Shown: positions 24,351 to 35,632 of the stretch, piece after piece | Position numbering within the stretch: the stretch's first letter is position 1 | Layout of the letters: each line of letters begins with the position of its first letter | Assembly: GCA_021234155.1 (NCBI GenBank) | Contig: JAJEKV010000098.1 | Location: forward strand, 3,197,584 to 3,261,583 | From: Isoetes taiwanensis | Taxonomy: Eukaryota; Streptophyta; Lycopodiopsida; Isoetales; Isoetaceae | Length of the DNA stretch: 64,000 bases | Direction of reading: 5' to 3' | Translations under genes and position numbers: made by a program | Notes under the pieces: model-generated | Database searches by the model: none | The model's input: only the letters and a program-made list of their open reading frames with translations | Told to the model about the DNA's origin: nothing

Positions 24351-26829
24351 GTTTGAGATGGCTTAAAGCTTCTTCATCATTGTATAAAATTGAAGCTTGA
24401 AGACAAGGTCAGTTTGTAGTACAAAGGGGCCGCTTAAATACATCTTCTAGTCTTGGCTAAGTGTGTCAATTCCCTTCATGGCATTACCTCATCTATATTA
24501 TGTAAGCTACCTAGTTGAGCCATGAAGACCAACAAGTTTTGTAGCTCACTTTATTGTGTACGTATGGAATTATATGTTCCCATGGGTGTGGAGCTCTCGG
24601 GTGAAAGCAGGAAGGGACAAGTTTCGGGAAAATCTTATCCTTGAGATATAAATTCAATATTCAGTTGAGCAGGTGCATGAACAAAATCATGTAATCCAGC
24701 AATTCATTTTAAAAGCTGGCCCTTTGATTTGGCAGCATAAATATAGCGCAGCCCAGAATGGATTGTAATACTAGATTCTACCAGATTGATTTGTTGATAA
24801 CATTAGATTCTGCGCGATGCTAACTGGGAACAACAGCATCGTGCTGTATATACAGCGGAGCTCATCTTTGTCGTTCCAGTTCTCCTTGCTAAAATAAAAA
24901 ATTGACTTCTATCTTAAGAAGACGATTCACAATGTCAAATATATAAGGGTTTGTTCCACTGAATTGGCAAAATCCATATAAGATGTGTTCCATTTAGTAT
25001 TGTATATAAGGGAGCTGGACAGTTGCCTAACCCCATTTCCTACTACTTTTTGGGTTTTCTTCAGTTGAGGTCACAAAATGGTATTTTAGTGTAATAGCCT
25101 CTGCCGGGTCATTACATTACATTTTGTGGATACCATGTTTCTTGAATCATCCATGAAAAATGGCTGGCCGTTATTCGCGATCCTCACCACTTTTCATGTT
25201 TATTCAGGTAAAACAGGGCATCGTCACGACAATGTTGGTGCATATAAGTTGCCCCTTAGGTTGTCCAATGACTTGTTGAGCCGGGCTTGAAGTCAGTAAA
25301 GAAAAAGTCACTTGTGTAGCCTAGGGGGTGTATCATAAGTATGTGGGAACTCGATTGACACGGGGCGGCACAATGTCGAGCTTTGTATCATGGAGCGACT
25401 TGTGTAGCCTAGGGGGTGTATCATAAGTATGTGGGAACTCGATTGACACGGGGCGGCACAATGTCGAGCTTTGTATCATGGAGCGACTGGCACGGAGGTC
25501 GAGGTGTCAGTTCGGAATCAATGCTAGATGATGAATCTTGTAAAAGGAATGGTCTAGTTGATCCAAATGTGGTCAACTCAACAACCACGACAGGATGTGG
25601 GGAGATGGTTTGTCTTTGGGAGATCATATTATGGGTAGTGGTCTAGAGCTTCTTGGGTGAATGGTTCGAAGTTGATTGAGAATTGTACTTGCCGTGGTCT
25701 CTTTGTTAAGGTCGTAACCGATTTGGCTGAAGTACAACATTGTTTAGCATGACATGCTTTCTGGGAACTTTTGAATGTCAGGGAGGATTGGCTATGGTGT
25801 TTTTTGGAATAATAAGTGGTTTGGGTCGCTTGATGAAATTTCTTCTTAGATGACATGTGTTCAAACTATCTTTAGAATGGTCTACTTTTGAGCTCCAAGG
25901 ACCATGGAGGCTGGAATGCAGTTTTTGGGTCCCATCTAGGATTGCTTCGAAGGTTGTGCTTATATCAGTAGCTTCAGGGTGATAGAGGCTGGAATAGGGT
26001 ATTCATTACGGTTTATTAGGTCACATGAGGTGGAAGTTGTGTTTTGTTTGTAGTGTACTATTCAGAATGAGAATGAATTGTTTTTGTTTGTACTGAAGTG
26101 GATGAGAATAAAGTATCGTTGGTTGGGCTCGAAAGTGATTTGAAAAAATCTCAGGGCGTCGCCCAAAAGAAATGGTTGAGCTGGCCTCATGGCCAGGAAA
26201 TGCCGAAGTTGTACGGTAGTATGGCCGAGGCATTTCCCAACCACATGGCCACCGAGGCCATTTCATATGGGCCGTAACACCTCAACAGAAGACGTTATCA
26301 GCCTTAATGTTCTGGGCCAAGTCATTTTGCTTTTGCACGCAAAATTCGGCAAGATTTCTCAATTGAGTACTGCAAGCATCAAATCCTTCCATCATGCTGC
26401 TCCAAAAAGGTTGGAAACTAGATTCCGCCCTGCTTTACCTGAAAAGCCCCATGAAGTTTCGCTTGATTTGGGCCTAATTTAAATTTTTTGCAATCTAGCA
26501 TTGCCGATCTTCTGATTGCTCGTGAGACTAATCTGGAGCTGTAATCATGCTTCTATTATGCTCAACCAGAGATTTGACTTGCTTACTGACCAAAGCTCCA
26601 TTGAATTCATCTCTGAATCCACTTCAAAAAGGTCTGATTTTGCTCTCGCTATTGAAAGACGACAAAGTAAAAAAAATGGCCGCAACAAAAGACTGTGATC
26701 ACTAACAAAAGAACTGCGATCAAGAATTGTGAGGCAACAAAATTTTTGAGATCAAGAAGCAATTGCCGGACCTGCAACAACAAAAAAAAAAAAATCTGCC
26801 AACCTTTCTTGTGTTGAGACCTAGAGAGT
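24351..26829. other. Transporter 3' flank and unassigned sequence
   Basis: No second gene is supported. The first few hundred bases should hold the 3'UTR, but no single poly(A) signal stands out. The stretch contains the 88-bp tandem duplication at 25311-25486 and an imperfect palindrome near 26165-26265. The last part may be the decayed 5' region of the gypsy element. I looked for its 5' LTR and found no convincing match to the 3' side. Confidence 0.45.
25311..25486 (+). repeat. Perfect 88-bp tandem duplication
   Basis: Copies at 25311-25398 and 25399-25486 are identical by eye, beginning CTTGTGTAGCCTAGGGGG and ending ATCATGGAGCGA. The lack of divergence suggests a recent event or an assembly artefact. 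Confidence 0.95.
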
Positions 26830-27339
26830 TCATTGAGTACGAAACTTTTACGTATTCTCCAGATGGAACTACCTCCTAGGGAACATCTATCCAGTCCTCA
26901 TTATGCTGCTAATAATGCCAATCGGGAGGAGAGTAATTTTGACATAATGAGGAAAACTTTAGAATCCTCTATGTTGCAAGCTTTCTTAAGCTTCCAAACA
27001 AGCATAGAGAACCAACTTACCGATGCGAATCGAAGCTAGCCTTGAGAGCAAATGCAAATCGAGAATCTACGACAAGGGCAAAGATAGGTTAGGGATCATA
27101 AATTTGCAAGCTATTTAAGGGGAAATTTTCTTAATCCGGATTGATTAAACAAGGAGATATGGGAGGTCCACAAGTACTGAGAACAAATAGTGGGAGAAGC
27201 CATCAATAGAGAGTCTTCGATGCCCCTAAGCTCGCACTCTAGGCGGAGGAAAAGGAACAAAGAAGAGGATACGACATCATCTACGCCTATGAGCCAAGGG
27301 ATGGAAAGTTCTCCAGCACAAAAGAAATCATCTGCTTTA

Positions 27340-29596
27340 AAAGAGATTGCCAAGAAATATAAGTTGGAACTATTTGATGGTTCTGATAAGAATGGGGCAC
27401 ACGGCTCGATATTTCGAGAGTATCCTTAAGAAGGAGAAGAATGCCAATCGTAGAGAGCAACAAAGAGGAAATTTCCAAAAGAATTATAGAGATGAATCAA
27501 ACTCTCAGGTTCATCAAACTTTTCATAATGCCCCTAAGTTACCTTTGAATGCAATGTCGCTGGATGGATGAAGAAAAGAAAAGAAAGTTGAATATGATAA
27601 GTGCATGAAGGAAAATTTATGTTTTTCTTTGCCAAGCAAAAGGGGCACTGAGAACACGTTTTTGTCCTAAGAAGAATAACTCAAATGCCAAGGTTCAAGG
27701 ATCTCAGAATGTAGGGGCAATGAGAAGATATGCAAGTTTGTGCAGCAGTCGATCAAGGAACAGCACAACTGCAGGCACATGTAGTACAAGTTGAAGGTAA
27801 AATTAATGAAGTTCCTTTTAATATTTTGATTGATATGGGAGCCACTCACAATTTTATTTCACCAAGGCTTGTCAAGTTGTTTGGGTTGAATACTAATCAA
27901 CAAGCCTTAAGAATAATGAAAATGGTGATGGTGTTTAAAAGGCTACTAGTGAGTATGTGCATGCATTAAAATTAAAAGTGCAAGAAATTCCTACAATTGC
28001 AAATTTCCATGTGCTTCAGCTAGGCCCATATGATATTATTATAGGCATTGAATGGCTTAGTGAGGTGCATGCTATAGTAGATTGTCATGAAAAGAGTTGT
28101 GAGAGTAAAATCTAAGGAACATCAAGAGCTATATATCTTTGGAAGGATTGAATAAGCGATATTTTTATTCCTAAACCCATTAGTCGCAAGCAAATCAAGA
28201 GGCCAATTAGGAAGCATAAAAGGTTGGGGTTGCTTGTACTCAAAGGGTCGGGAGAAATTAATCAAGTATGCATGAATGATGTGCGGGACATCCTCGAGGA
28301 GTTCAAGGAAGTGTTTTGGAAGAGTTGGCGGAGTTACCTCCTCAAAGATATGTTGATCATGCAATTGATTTGGTTTGAGGGAGCTTCTCCTCCATCGGAA
28401 GCTCCATATAGATTTGCCTTATCGAGCTAGTGGAATTAAAAAGGCGAAAAAAAGAACTTCTAGATCAAGGATAAATACAGTTCAGTATTTCACCTTTTGG
28501 TGCTCCAGTATTATTTGTTAAGAAAAAAGATGGCTCTATGCGCATGTGTGTTGATTATAGGCAACTAAATGATATCACAATTAAAAATAAATATCCATTG
28601 CCTAGAATAGATGATTTGTTTGATCAATTTCAAGGAGCTACATTGTTTTCAAAGATAGATCTTAGATCACGGATATCACCGGATAAGAATCAAAGAGAAT
28701 AGAATAGAATAGAATAGAATAGAATAGAATAGAATAGAATAGAATAGAATAGAATAGAATAGAATAGAATAGAATAGAGAGTGACATACCCAAAACAGCT
28801 TTTTCTACAAGATATAGGCATTTCGAATTTGTTGTTATGCCCTTTGGTTTAACAAACGCACCAGCAACTTTTCAGTGTTTACTGAATGATCTTTTTCGTG
28901 AATACCTTGATATGTTTGTTCTCATGTTCTTTGATGATATACTTATTTATTCAAAGAATTTGAAAGAGCATAGAGAACATCTGAGAATTGTTTTGGGTAT
29001 TTTAAAAAGAGAAAAATTGTATGCTAAGAAAGTCAAGTATTGGAAATGGATTATTTAGGTCATATTGTTTCAGCAGAGGGAATTAAACCTGATCCCAAAA
29101 AGGTTGAGGCGGTGAAAGAATGGCCAGTTCCTAAAAACCCAAAACATGTGCGTTCATTCTTAGGACTTGCAGGGTTCTATAGGAAATTTATCAAAAGTTT
29201 TTCTACAATAGCAAGTCCTTTGACAACACTTACAAAATCAAATACAACTTTTCAATGGGATGAGAAATGTGAGAAAGCTTTCAGAAATTTAAAAGAGAAG
29301 TTGATAAATCCTCCTGTTTTAAAAGTGGCAGACCCGAGTAAGAAGTATCAAATTATGATAGATGTTAGTGGGGAAGGGACAGGAGCTGTATTGATGCAAG
29401 AAAAGCATGTGCATGCATATATTTCTCATAAGCTGAACGATGCCGGACGAAATTATCCCACTCATGATCAGGAACTATTGGCAATTGTATATGCACTTAG
29501 AGCTTGGAGATATTATCTTTTAGGGAATCATTTTGAGGTGCATATTGACCATGCTAGTCTTGCATACTTTATGAAACAACCTAGATTTAGATTTAG
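27340..29596 (+). mobile_element. Ty3/gypsy (chromovirus-like) element, left part
   Basis: Modules run in gypsy order with several frame breaks. A decayed gag end and zinc-knuckle region lie at about 27340-27690. The aspartic protease at about 27800-27900 reads ILIDMGATHNFI, with the usual catalytic DSG or DTG now DMG. Reverse transcriptase runs from about 28370, with [17 protein letters not shown] (about 28525) and [13 protein letters not shown] (about 28833). The YxDD box reads [10 protein letters not shown] (about 28930). RNase H follows, to about 29590. RT is broken by stops and by an AGAAT array (28696-28775). The stretch 29040-29624 is still open for 194 codons. The element resumes at 38138, after a nested insertion. 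It is inactive. Confidence 0.92.
28696..28775. repeat. (AGAAT)16 inside the gypsy RT
   Basis: Sixteen uninterrupted AGAAT units sit inside the RT coding region, between the block after KIDLRS and the block DIPKTAF. The four bases AGAG flank both sides. The array breaks the RT frame. Confidence 0.95.
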
Positions 29597-30545
29597 TGAG
29601 CATGACAAACAACAAAGCGCATGAGTCTGATGGCATCTGTGTGGAACTCCTCAAATGGGGTGGTAAGAGTACCATTCTCATCCTCACAAGAATATTGAAC
29701 ATGTATATCAGGCAAGGGATGCCAAATAGTTGGATAAATAGATCGTATTCATCCAATACACAAATCTGCAGATGAGAAAGTGGTTACCAATTATAGAACA
29801 ATCTTAATTGGCAGCACTTTTGCAAAGATCCTAGGTAACTTCTTTGAAAAGCATTAAGCACTTGGGCAAAGGATGAAAGAAAGCGCTCCATGTACCAGGC
29901 AGGTTTCAGAAAAGAACATAGCATATTGGATCATGCACTTACACTTCGGGTGCTTCTAAACACTGCACTTTATATTGCCTTTATCAATTTTTGCAAAAGC
30001 ATTCGACAGGGCCCAAGGAGAAACTAGGTGAAAGGATGGCGCGGCTTGGTGTTCCAATGGAAATTAGATGCAATAATAAATCGCTACTATACGCAGAGGT
30101 AGCCGAGGTAAAGATAGTACGATTATAAGAAGAACCATTGGAGTGCGCCAAGGATGCCGCTTGTCTACTATTTGACATCTTCATAGATGAGCTTGAAGAT
30201 CCGCTAAAGGAGCCGCGATCCGACCGGTCAAGAATAGGTATGTACATTGTATGATTGCTTCTTTACGCATGATGTGGTATTAGTGGCTTAATAAAAGCAT
30301 ATCTTACAAAAGCATTTGCAATGCCTCGAGTCCTTCCGCATGGAAAAACAGATGACAACTAATGTGGCTAAGTCCAAAATAATGGTATTTGGTACTTAAA
30401 TAGGCTGATTTTCAAGTACAAAGGGGCCGGAGCTAGAGATAGTAGAGTGTTATAAAAACACGGGGATAGACTTTTCATCCAAGTACAACCGGAAAGATTG
30501 CATCGAGGTGGGGTTTCTGTGAAGCAAGGCGGCATTATGCAGATG
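29597..30545 (+). mobile_element. 5'-truncated LINE, left part (RT domain)
   Basis: Non-LTR RT blocks follow one another across frames: MTNNKAHESDGICVELLKWG at about 29601 (the usual NNKAPGPDGI block), MYQAGFRKEHSILDHALTLR near 29890, then a decayed GVRQGCPLS block near 30135, a decayed FxDD box near 30250 and TTNVAKSKIMVFGT near 30358. It begins inside the RT, so the insertion was 5'-truncated. It breaks off at the LTR element and continues at 37244. Target-site traces are ATTTAGATTTAG at about 29585 and ATTTGAATTTGAG near 38148. Clade: RTE/CR1-like by general appearance. Confidence 0.85.
30541..30545 (+). repeat. Target-site duplication AGATG, left copy
   Basis: AGATG directly precedes the LTR start TGTGGCGCTCC and recurs at 37244-37248 directly after the LTR end GGAACGCCACA. 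Confidence 0.9.
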
Positions 30546-31309
30546 TGTGGCGCTCCCCCTAAATATCTGGCCGGCTACCGGCTGCCACCATGCAGAAATC
30601 CCCATCCGGCCCCTTCACCGACGCCTGAGCCCTCAGAGTATCCCGTGACTACGAGTGATCCTAGTGCGGGGAAGGGGACCTGGCGTCTTATGCACCCTTC
30701 CCCTATGGGCTCCTACCACGCCAGAAGCATAAACAACGTCCGGAACTAGCAATAACAATACATCATACTACCTCGATGGGTAGTCCATCACATATCCACA
30801 ACTACAAAGAAGATAATCACATGCCATAAAACATGAGAGCTCCTACCCATGGCTCAGGCCACTCATAAGGAGGATGACGAACGGCTTGGGCCTCAAGATA
30901 GAGCAGGCCAGGAGTCATGACAATGGCGAGGGCTGGCATAAGACAATGGCTAGGGTTGACCACTCCATCCGCCCCTCCCTGTGCATACTTTGCGAGATGG
31001 GCTCAAATCGAGCTCGGCATGATTCTAGCCTTCCAGGATCACGTAATCCCATGGCATCACCCTTCGGGACTACTCGAGTTGCATCTCCCCGCCCGTTGAG
31101 GCATGAAGGGTTGAATCTCCCCTTGGGGGTCTAGAGACTCCCCGAGGCGGCTAGGAGAATCGCGTGGCGACACGATTCCTACCCGTGAACCCCCCAAAAC
31201 AAGAGCCAAGCCGACACTTGCAACTCGACACCATTGCCCGGGGAGGTGTCGGACCCATGCTTTCGGGCCCTGAGTGACCGACCATAACCCTAGCCTACTA
31301 TGGGATCCC
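30546..31309 (-). repeat. Left (3') LTR, truncated
   Basis: Homologous to 35633-36396. Shared blocks include AACTAGCAATAACAATACAT, GATGGGTAGTCCATCACATA and AGTGACCGACCATAA. It stops at ACTATGGGATCCC, where the other LTR continues for another ~850 bp. The polypurine tract expected beside it is not visible, so the deletion probably removed both. Confidence 0.85.
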
Positions 31310-33288
31310 ATTGTTGTACTTTCGATACATTTTTCTTCCCAACTTGAAGCTTTGCTCCATTCTTGGGTACATCCTTCTAAAAGAAAAGACAAAAAATCTA
31401 CTCGAATTTTTCGTCCCAATCCCATCATGGATATTATCACCCATAATTTTGCAAGCAAAACTCAACTATCCGATAGGTCCTCTAGCTTGCTCAAAGTTTG
31501 GTGTAGTCATTAGTCGTTGGAATAGCAAGGCGATGATCCATAATTTGTTGAAAGAATCGTATCCTTGGAGTTGTTGTATGATCATTCAAGTGCCCTTTCT
31601 TTTATTGAACATATTCTCGACTCTGCTGCGTCCTTAATGTTGATGCGACTACCTTCATTAACATTGTCCCTCTTAGTGGACTTGCTGATGTAGATAACAT
31701 ATAACATTTCGTTCGCATCCCAAGAGCTTGAAGGTAATGTTCACCATCTTCGTAGAATCTTTCGGTGTTTAACTCATTTGCCTTGAAGGTTATTAGATTA
31801 GAGGATGATTCTTCTAACTCTGAATTGATATTGTTGTGTTGAGGCTTGTCGATTTGATTCTTCATCCCGGGCGCCACATCTTTTGTTGTTATAGGTCAAG
31901 ACAATGTCGAGTGCTTTACCACTTCTAACTACCGCAACTTCTCTTGCCGAGAGGAGTTTATTTGCATCCATGTGCGGGGACTATAATCTTGAGTGATCAG
32001 TTAGTAATTTGGTATTTTGTCCCCATGTTGCCTATTCTTGATGGTGTTTGACCTCCAATCTCTAAGGTAGAAGATTGTCGTGATCTTGAGATGGTCTTTT
32101 GTCGAGGTTGATGCATTTGCTTTCTCAAGCTCGGGCTGATGAGGGAAGAAGTTTGTTGCAGGTCTCGCCATATGGCTATTCGAGGAGCTCACCCTTGGCG
32201 GCTTGTAATACCTCCTTAGTCAAAGCATGTCCGCGGAGTCTAAATCGATACTACTATGGCACGTATATCTATGATAGTTGCCCTCCGAGGAGGTATGTCC
32301 GGTCTCTCATCCTTTAGGGGCTCTTGATATCATAAGTCGATGAAGTGTACTTGTTGGTGGCGAGCTATGACATTAGTCATCGATGTGGGGTCGATTCCTC
32401 GAGACAATATGGCACTTGGAGAATATCCTTGACTAGGAGGTGTTCCTCCCCTAATGTGATCAATTTTGTAAGTGCCATGATGCCCTTGGCCGTTGCATAG
32501 CCCTCTTGGCAATTCTTATGTCTATCCTTGATGTCATAATCATCCTTCCTATAGGCTTTCCTTTATTTTTCGTGTTCGGGCTTCCTGTACACCCTCTTGG
32601 CCTTTGATTTCTTTGAAGTTTCCTCCATAAGTTTGCCCTCGCTTTCAATTAGTTGATGTTGTCAGTGTCTCCACCGGGTCGAGGCTCGAGGATCCATGCT
32701 GAAGGTTCTCTGACTTTTACTGCTCTAAGCACAAGGCAACTAATACTACCATAACAACAATTACTTATGTCTATTTACTCTACAAACCCTATTTTTATAC
32801 CTTTATCCACTCTACATCAAATGACCCACTTGTCGCTTTTCTAGGCATTGAGAAAGGTACTTATTTACTGTTATGGGGTGGTATAAGGAGACTTACTTTG
32901 TGGGTATACTTGGTGTGCTAGACTGAATTACTTAGATAGAGTGAATTCCTATATAATTATCTATGATACAAAGGCATGGCGGAAGACACCGATGGTAGTG
33001 CACCTATAACGTGTGTTGGCCTACCAACGTGTGACAACAATTTCTAAGGCCTTGGCAACTAAATTTGGGTTTCTAAGAAAAAGGTTTAATTATACTACCT
33101 ATATGTAGACAAGAAGACACTTAGGCAAGATAAGATGACAACTAAGCTATGATGAAGATGCATCTTGCTGTCTCTATCTAGCTTAAGGGTCTTGGTTCTA
33201 AGTCTAAAGGCTTGGCCATTAATATTATCTGACGTTATTAAAGCTTAAATCTAATTAAGAATTTTAATTTAAACACAAACGATGCCCG

Positions 33289-33334
33289 CCCTCAGTGGTT
33301 GGCATGGGGGGTTGTGGGTGGGAGGTTCAATTCC
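33289..33334 (+). promoter_or_regulatory. tRNA-like Pol III A/B boxes (SINE head?)
   Basis: CCTCAGTGGTTGGCA resembles an A box, and GGTTCAATTCC at 33324-33334 is close to the B-box consensus GGTTCGANTCC. Spacing is tRNA-like and a TTTT run follows near 33352. The arms do not fold into a tRNA that I can support, so a SINE head is more likely. Confidence 0.4.
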
Positions 33335-33355
33335 CGCTATTGTGGGAATTCTTTT

Positions 33356-33579
33356 AAGATGAGGTTCAAATAGATTGAAAAGCTAGAATGGGGTGCTACA
33401 AGACACTAGAATGCATGGCAAGAGGCTAGCATGTGCATTAAGAACCTTTCAATGCATTTTTTTGCAAAAGATGAGGTTCAAATAGATTGAAAAGCTAGAA
33501 TAGAGTGCTACAAGACACTAGAATGCATGGCAAGAGGCTAGCATATGCATTAAAAACCTTTCAATGCATTTTTGCAAAA
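33356..33579 (+). repeat. 112-bp tandem duplication
   Basis: Units begin at 33356 and 33468 with AAGATGAGGTTCAAATAG and end near TTTTGCAAA. They differ at a few bases (for example AATGGGG and AATAGAG), so the event is not brand new. A shorter duplicated block, ATTGGATCGCGCCAATGAGG and ATTGGATTGCGCCAATGAGG, follows at about 33605-33665. Confidence 0.9.
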
Positions 33580-35617
33580 TTTTTGAACAAAAACATCTGA
33601 ATCGAATTGGATCGCGCCAATGAGGCTTGCGTCCTCAAGAATCGGATTGGATTGCGCCAATGAGGATTCTACTACAAGTAATTTATACAAGAACATTTTT
33701 ATATCCTACAAGCAATTAATTTGATGAAATTTACTTCTAATGAGTAAAAACAATGTCTAAAAAAAACTTATATTTATATAGTTTACTAAACCGGAACTCT
33801 TCACTGACTTCTCCTTGCACCGAATCCTTCGCCCGGTGGCATGGATCGCCACGAGAGGTTGCCTTCTTCAAAAAAGTTGTACCAACTCATACCGCTGCCT
33901 CCTCAAGGGCTTGGACCATCGAGGGTGCGATCTTGGCCTCCTAGGCTTTAGGCGCTTCTTGAGATCCAGCAGGCCGTTGATGTGGTTCATTGAGTAAATG
34001 GCCCATCTTGAACTCTGGATAGACCTTTGATGTAGGCACTCAAAAAGAGAGTTTCGACGGATCGACCGGGTAATGCGATGTTGGCAATGTCGAATATGCT
34101 AGCAGCTCTCGTCTTTGGGGATTTGGCCCATGGCGGACCTTCTTGGGAGGAATCAATTGGTGGTGGTGGCCGGCTTTTCGACAGGCGGCTACCTTGTCGG
34201 ATCCATTGGCCGGATATAAATCTTGCATCTTGCCTTTTCCTCGGTACTCCATATCGCCCGGCTTTTAAGTAGCTTCTCACGATGTTGCCCCCGGGACGGG
34301 TGATTGGATATGGTTGCCAAGCATAGGCCCCTGGATACGTTCTTGGCCTCCTCCTCCTCCCTCTTTTTTTTTTCCCTCGGCCTCTTGTTCCCCTCTCTGT
34401 TGGTGTGGTCCTTCCTCCTCGGGCTCATCCTCCTCCACTGGTTCGTCGGGTTGTGGTTTCCCGACAACCACGCCACCCTATGCCTCTTCACACCTCTTTG
34501 TTCGCTGCTCCTTGCCTACGCCTTCTTCCTCCCTTTTCTTCCTCATTTGGTTTGCTCATTGTTGCTGGCCGCTCCCCGTCACAGGGTTGCTTTCGTGAGG
34601 TTGGAATTTCCTCCCGGCCACGCTCCCCTTTGCTCCCTATTCTTGCTGGGGTTGCTCCCTACTGCCGAGGTTGCTCTCGCTACTTGCTCTTCATCTGCTC
34701 TCCATTCTTGGGGTTGTCATTCTTTGAGGTTGCTCTCGCTACTTGCTCTTCCCCGCTGAGCGAGCGTTCCGCGATCTTAATTTCCCAGAGCCTTCGCGAT
34801 CATTTGCCAGTCTTGAAAGTCGATTTGCTCTTTCATGAGTGAAACGATTAGATCTAAAGAGCTTGAGTGGCCAAGTTAGATAAAATGCGGCCTAGGTGTG
34901 AGGGCCTCAGAATTTGCCCAATGGCCCCAAGTGAGTGCTTCAGCGTTAGGTGCAGGCCGAGCTTCCAACCTTCCTAGCTACTTGTTTGGTCCTCCCAACA
35001 ACTTAGCTTCCTTGATGGTGGCCTCTTCGAGCGATCCTCTCTATCTTAGCGGCTCCTTTTTGGTCGATCTCATGTCCACTGCTGATTCCGGTGGACACTC
35101 TTACGGCGGCCTTGAGATAGCTTCAATTTGCCTTACAAGGGTAAAGGGAAGGTTCAAGCTACTATTTGGGAACTTCTAAGGGTAGGGTGCTTCCATAGAT
35201 TTAGTAACTACTTTTCTTAAGAGTAATTTTATTATAACTATAAGTTATTATTAATTAAGGTACTTTCCCTAATCACTTAAGTATTTCAAAAATTTCCTAA
35301 TTCCTTTTTGGGCCAAGTAGTGGTCATTTCATACCATTTTCTTTCAAGCTTTCTTGAAGCGATTTCCATTTCATTTTTGGCTGAAAGGTGCTGCTCATGA
35401 ACAACTTGAGCTCAAATTTACTAGAAAAGGTTCCTTTGACTATCTTATTTCTACCACTTAGACTATACTTAATCTAATTACGACCCTACTAATGAGAAAA
35501 AAAATTCCTCCCACATTCCGGTGGTTCAAGGCGGAATTCTCATTCCATTCCTTAGCTAGGCGATTAGTCTACTTATTGGGGGATATGGTCGTGGCTAGCT
35601 CTTGGTCAACCAAGAAC

Positions 35618-35631
35618 ATTGCTCGATACCA
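35618..35631 (-). other. Primer-binding site (initiator tRNA-Met type)
   Basis: Minus-strand TGGTATCGAGCAAT follows the LTR end by one base. The usual plant sequence is TGGTATCAGAGC, so one base appears lost. This orients the element. Confidence 0.65.
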
Positions 35632-35632
35632 T

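Larger units (their letters stand above)
31310..35617 (-). other. Interior of the LTR element
   Basis: No intact gene. Charged minus-strand frames at 33987-34491 could be gag remnants. The Leu/Pro-rich plus-strand frames over 34304-34842 are their complement and not genes. The interior also contains a tRNA-like promoter (33289-33334) and a 112-bp tandem duplication (33356-33579). Confidence 0.5.

Noticed and set aside
24600-26830. A 5' LTR for the gypsy element
   Set aside because: No stretch matched 39852-41513, so I did not assign one.
33285-33350. A genuine tRNA gene
   Set aside because: A and B boxes are present but no acceptor, anticodon and T-arm pairing could be built by eye. A SINE head is more likely.
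34304-34842. Three overlapping Leu/Pro/Ser-rich frames of 94-151 codons
   Set aside because: They overlap in several frames and are the complement of a charged gag-like stretch on the minus strand inside the LTR element. Low complexity, no motif.
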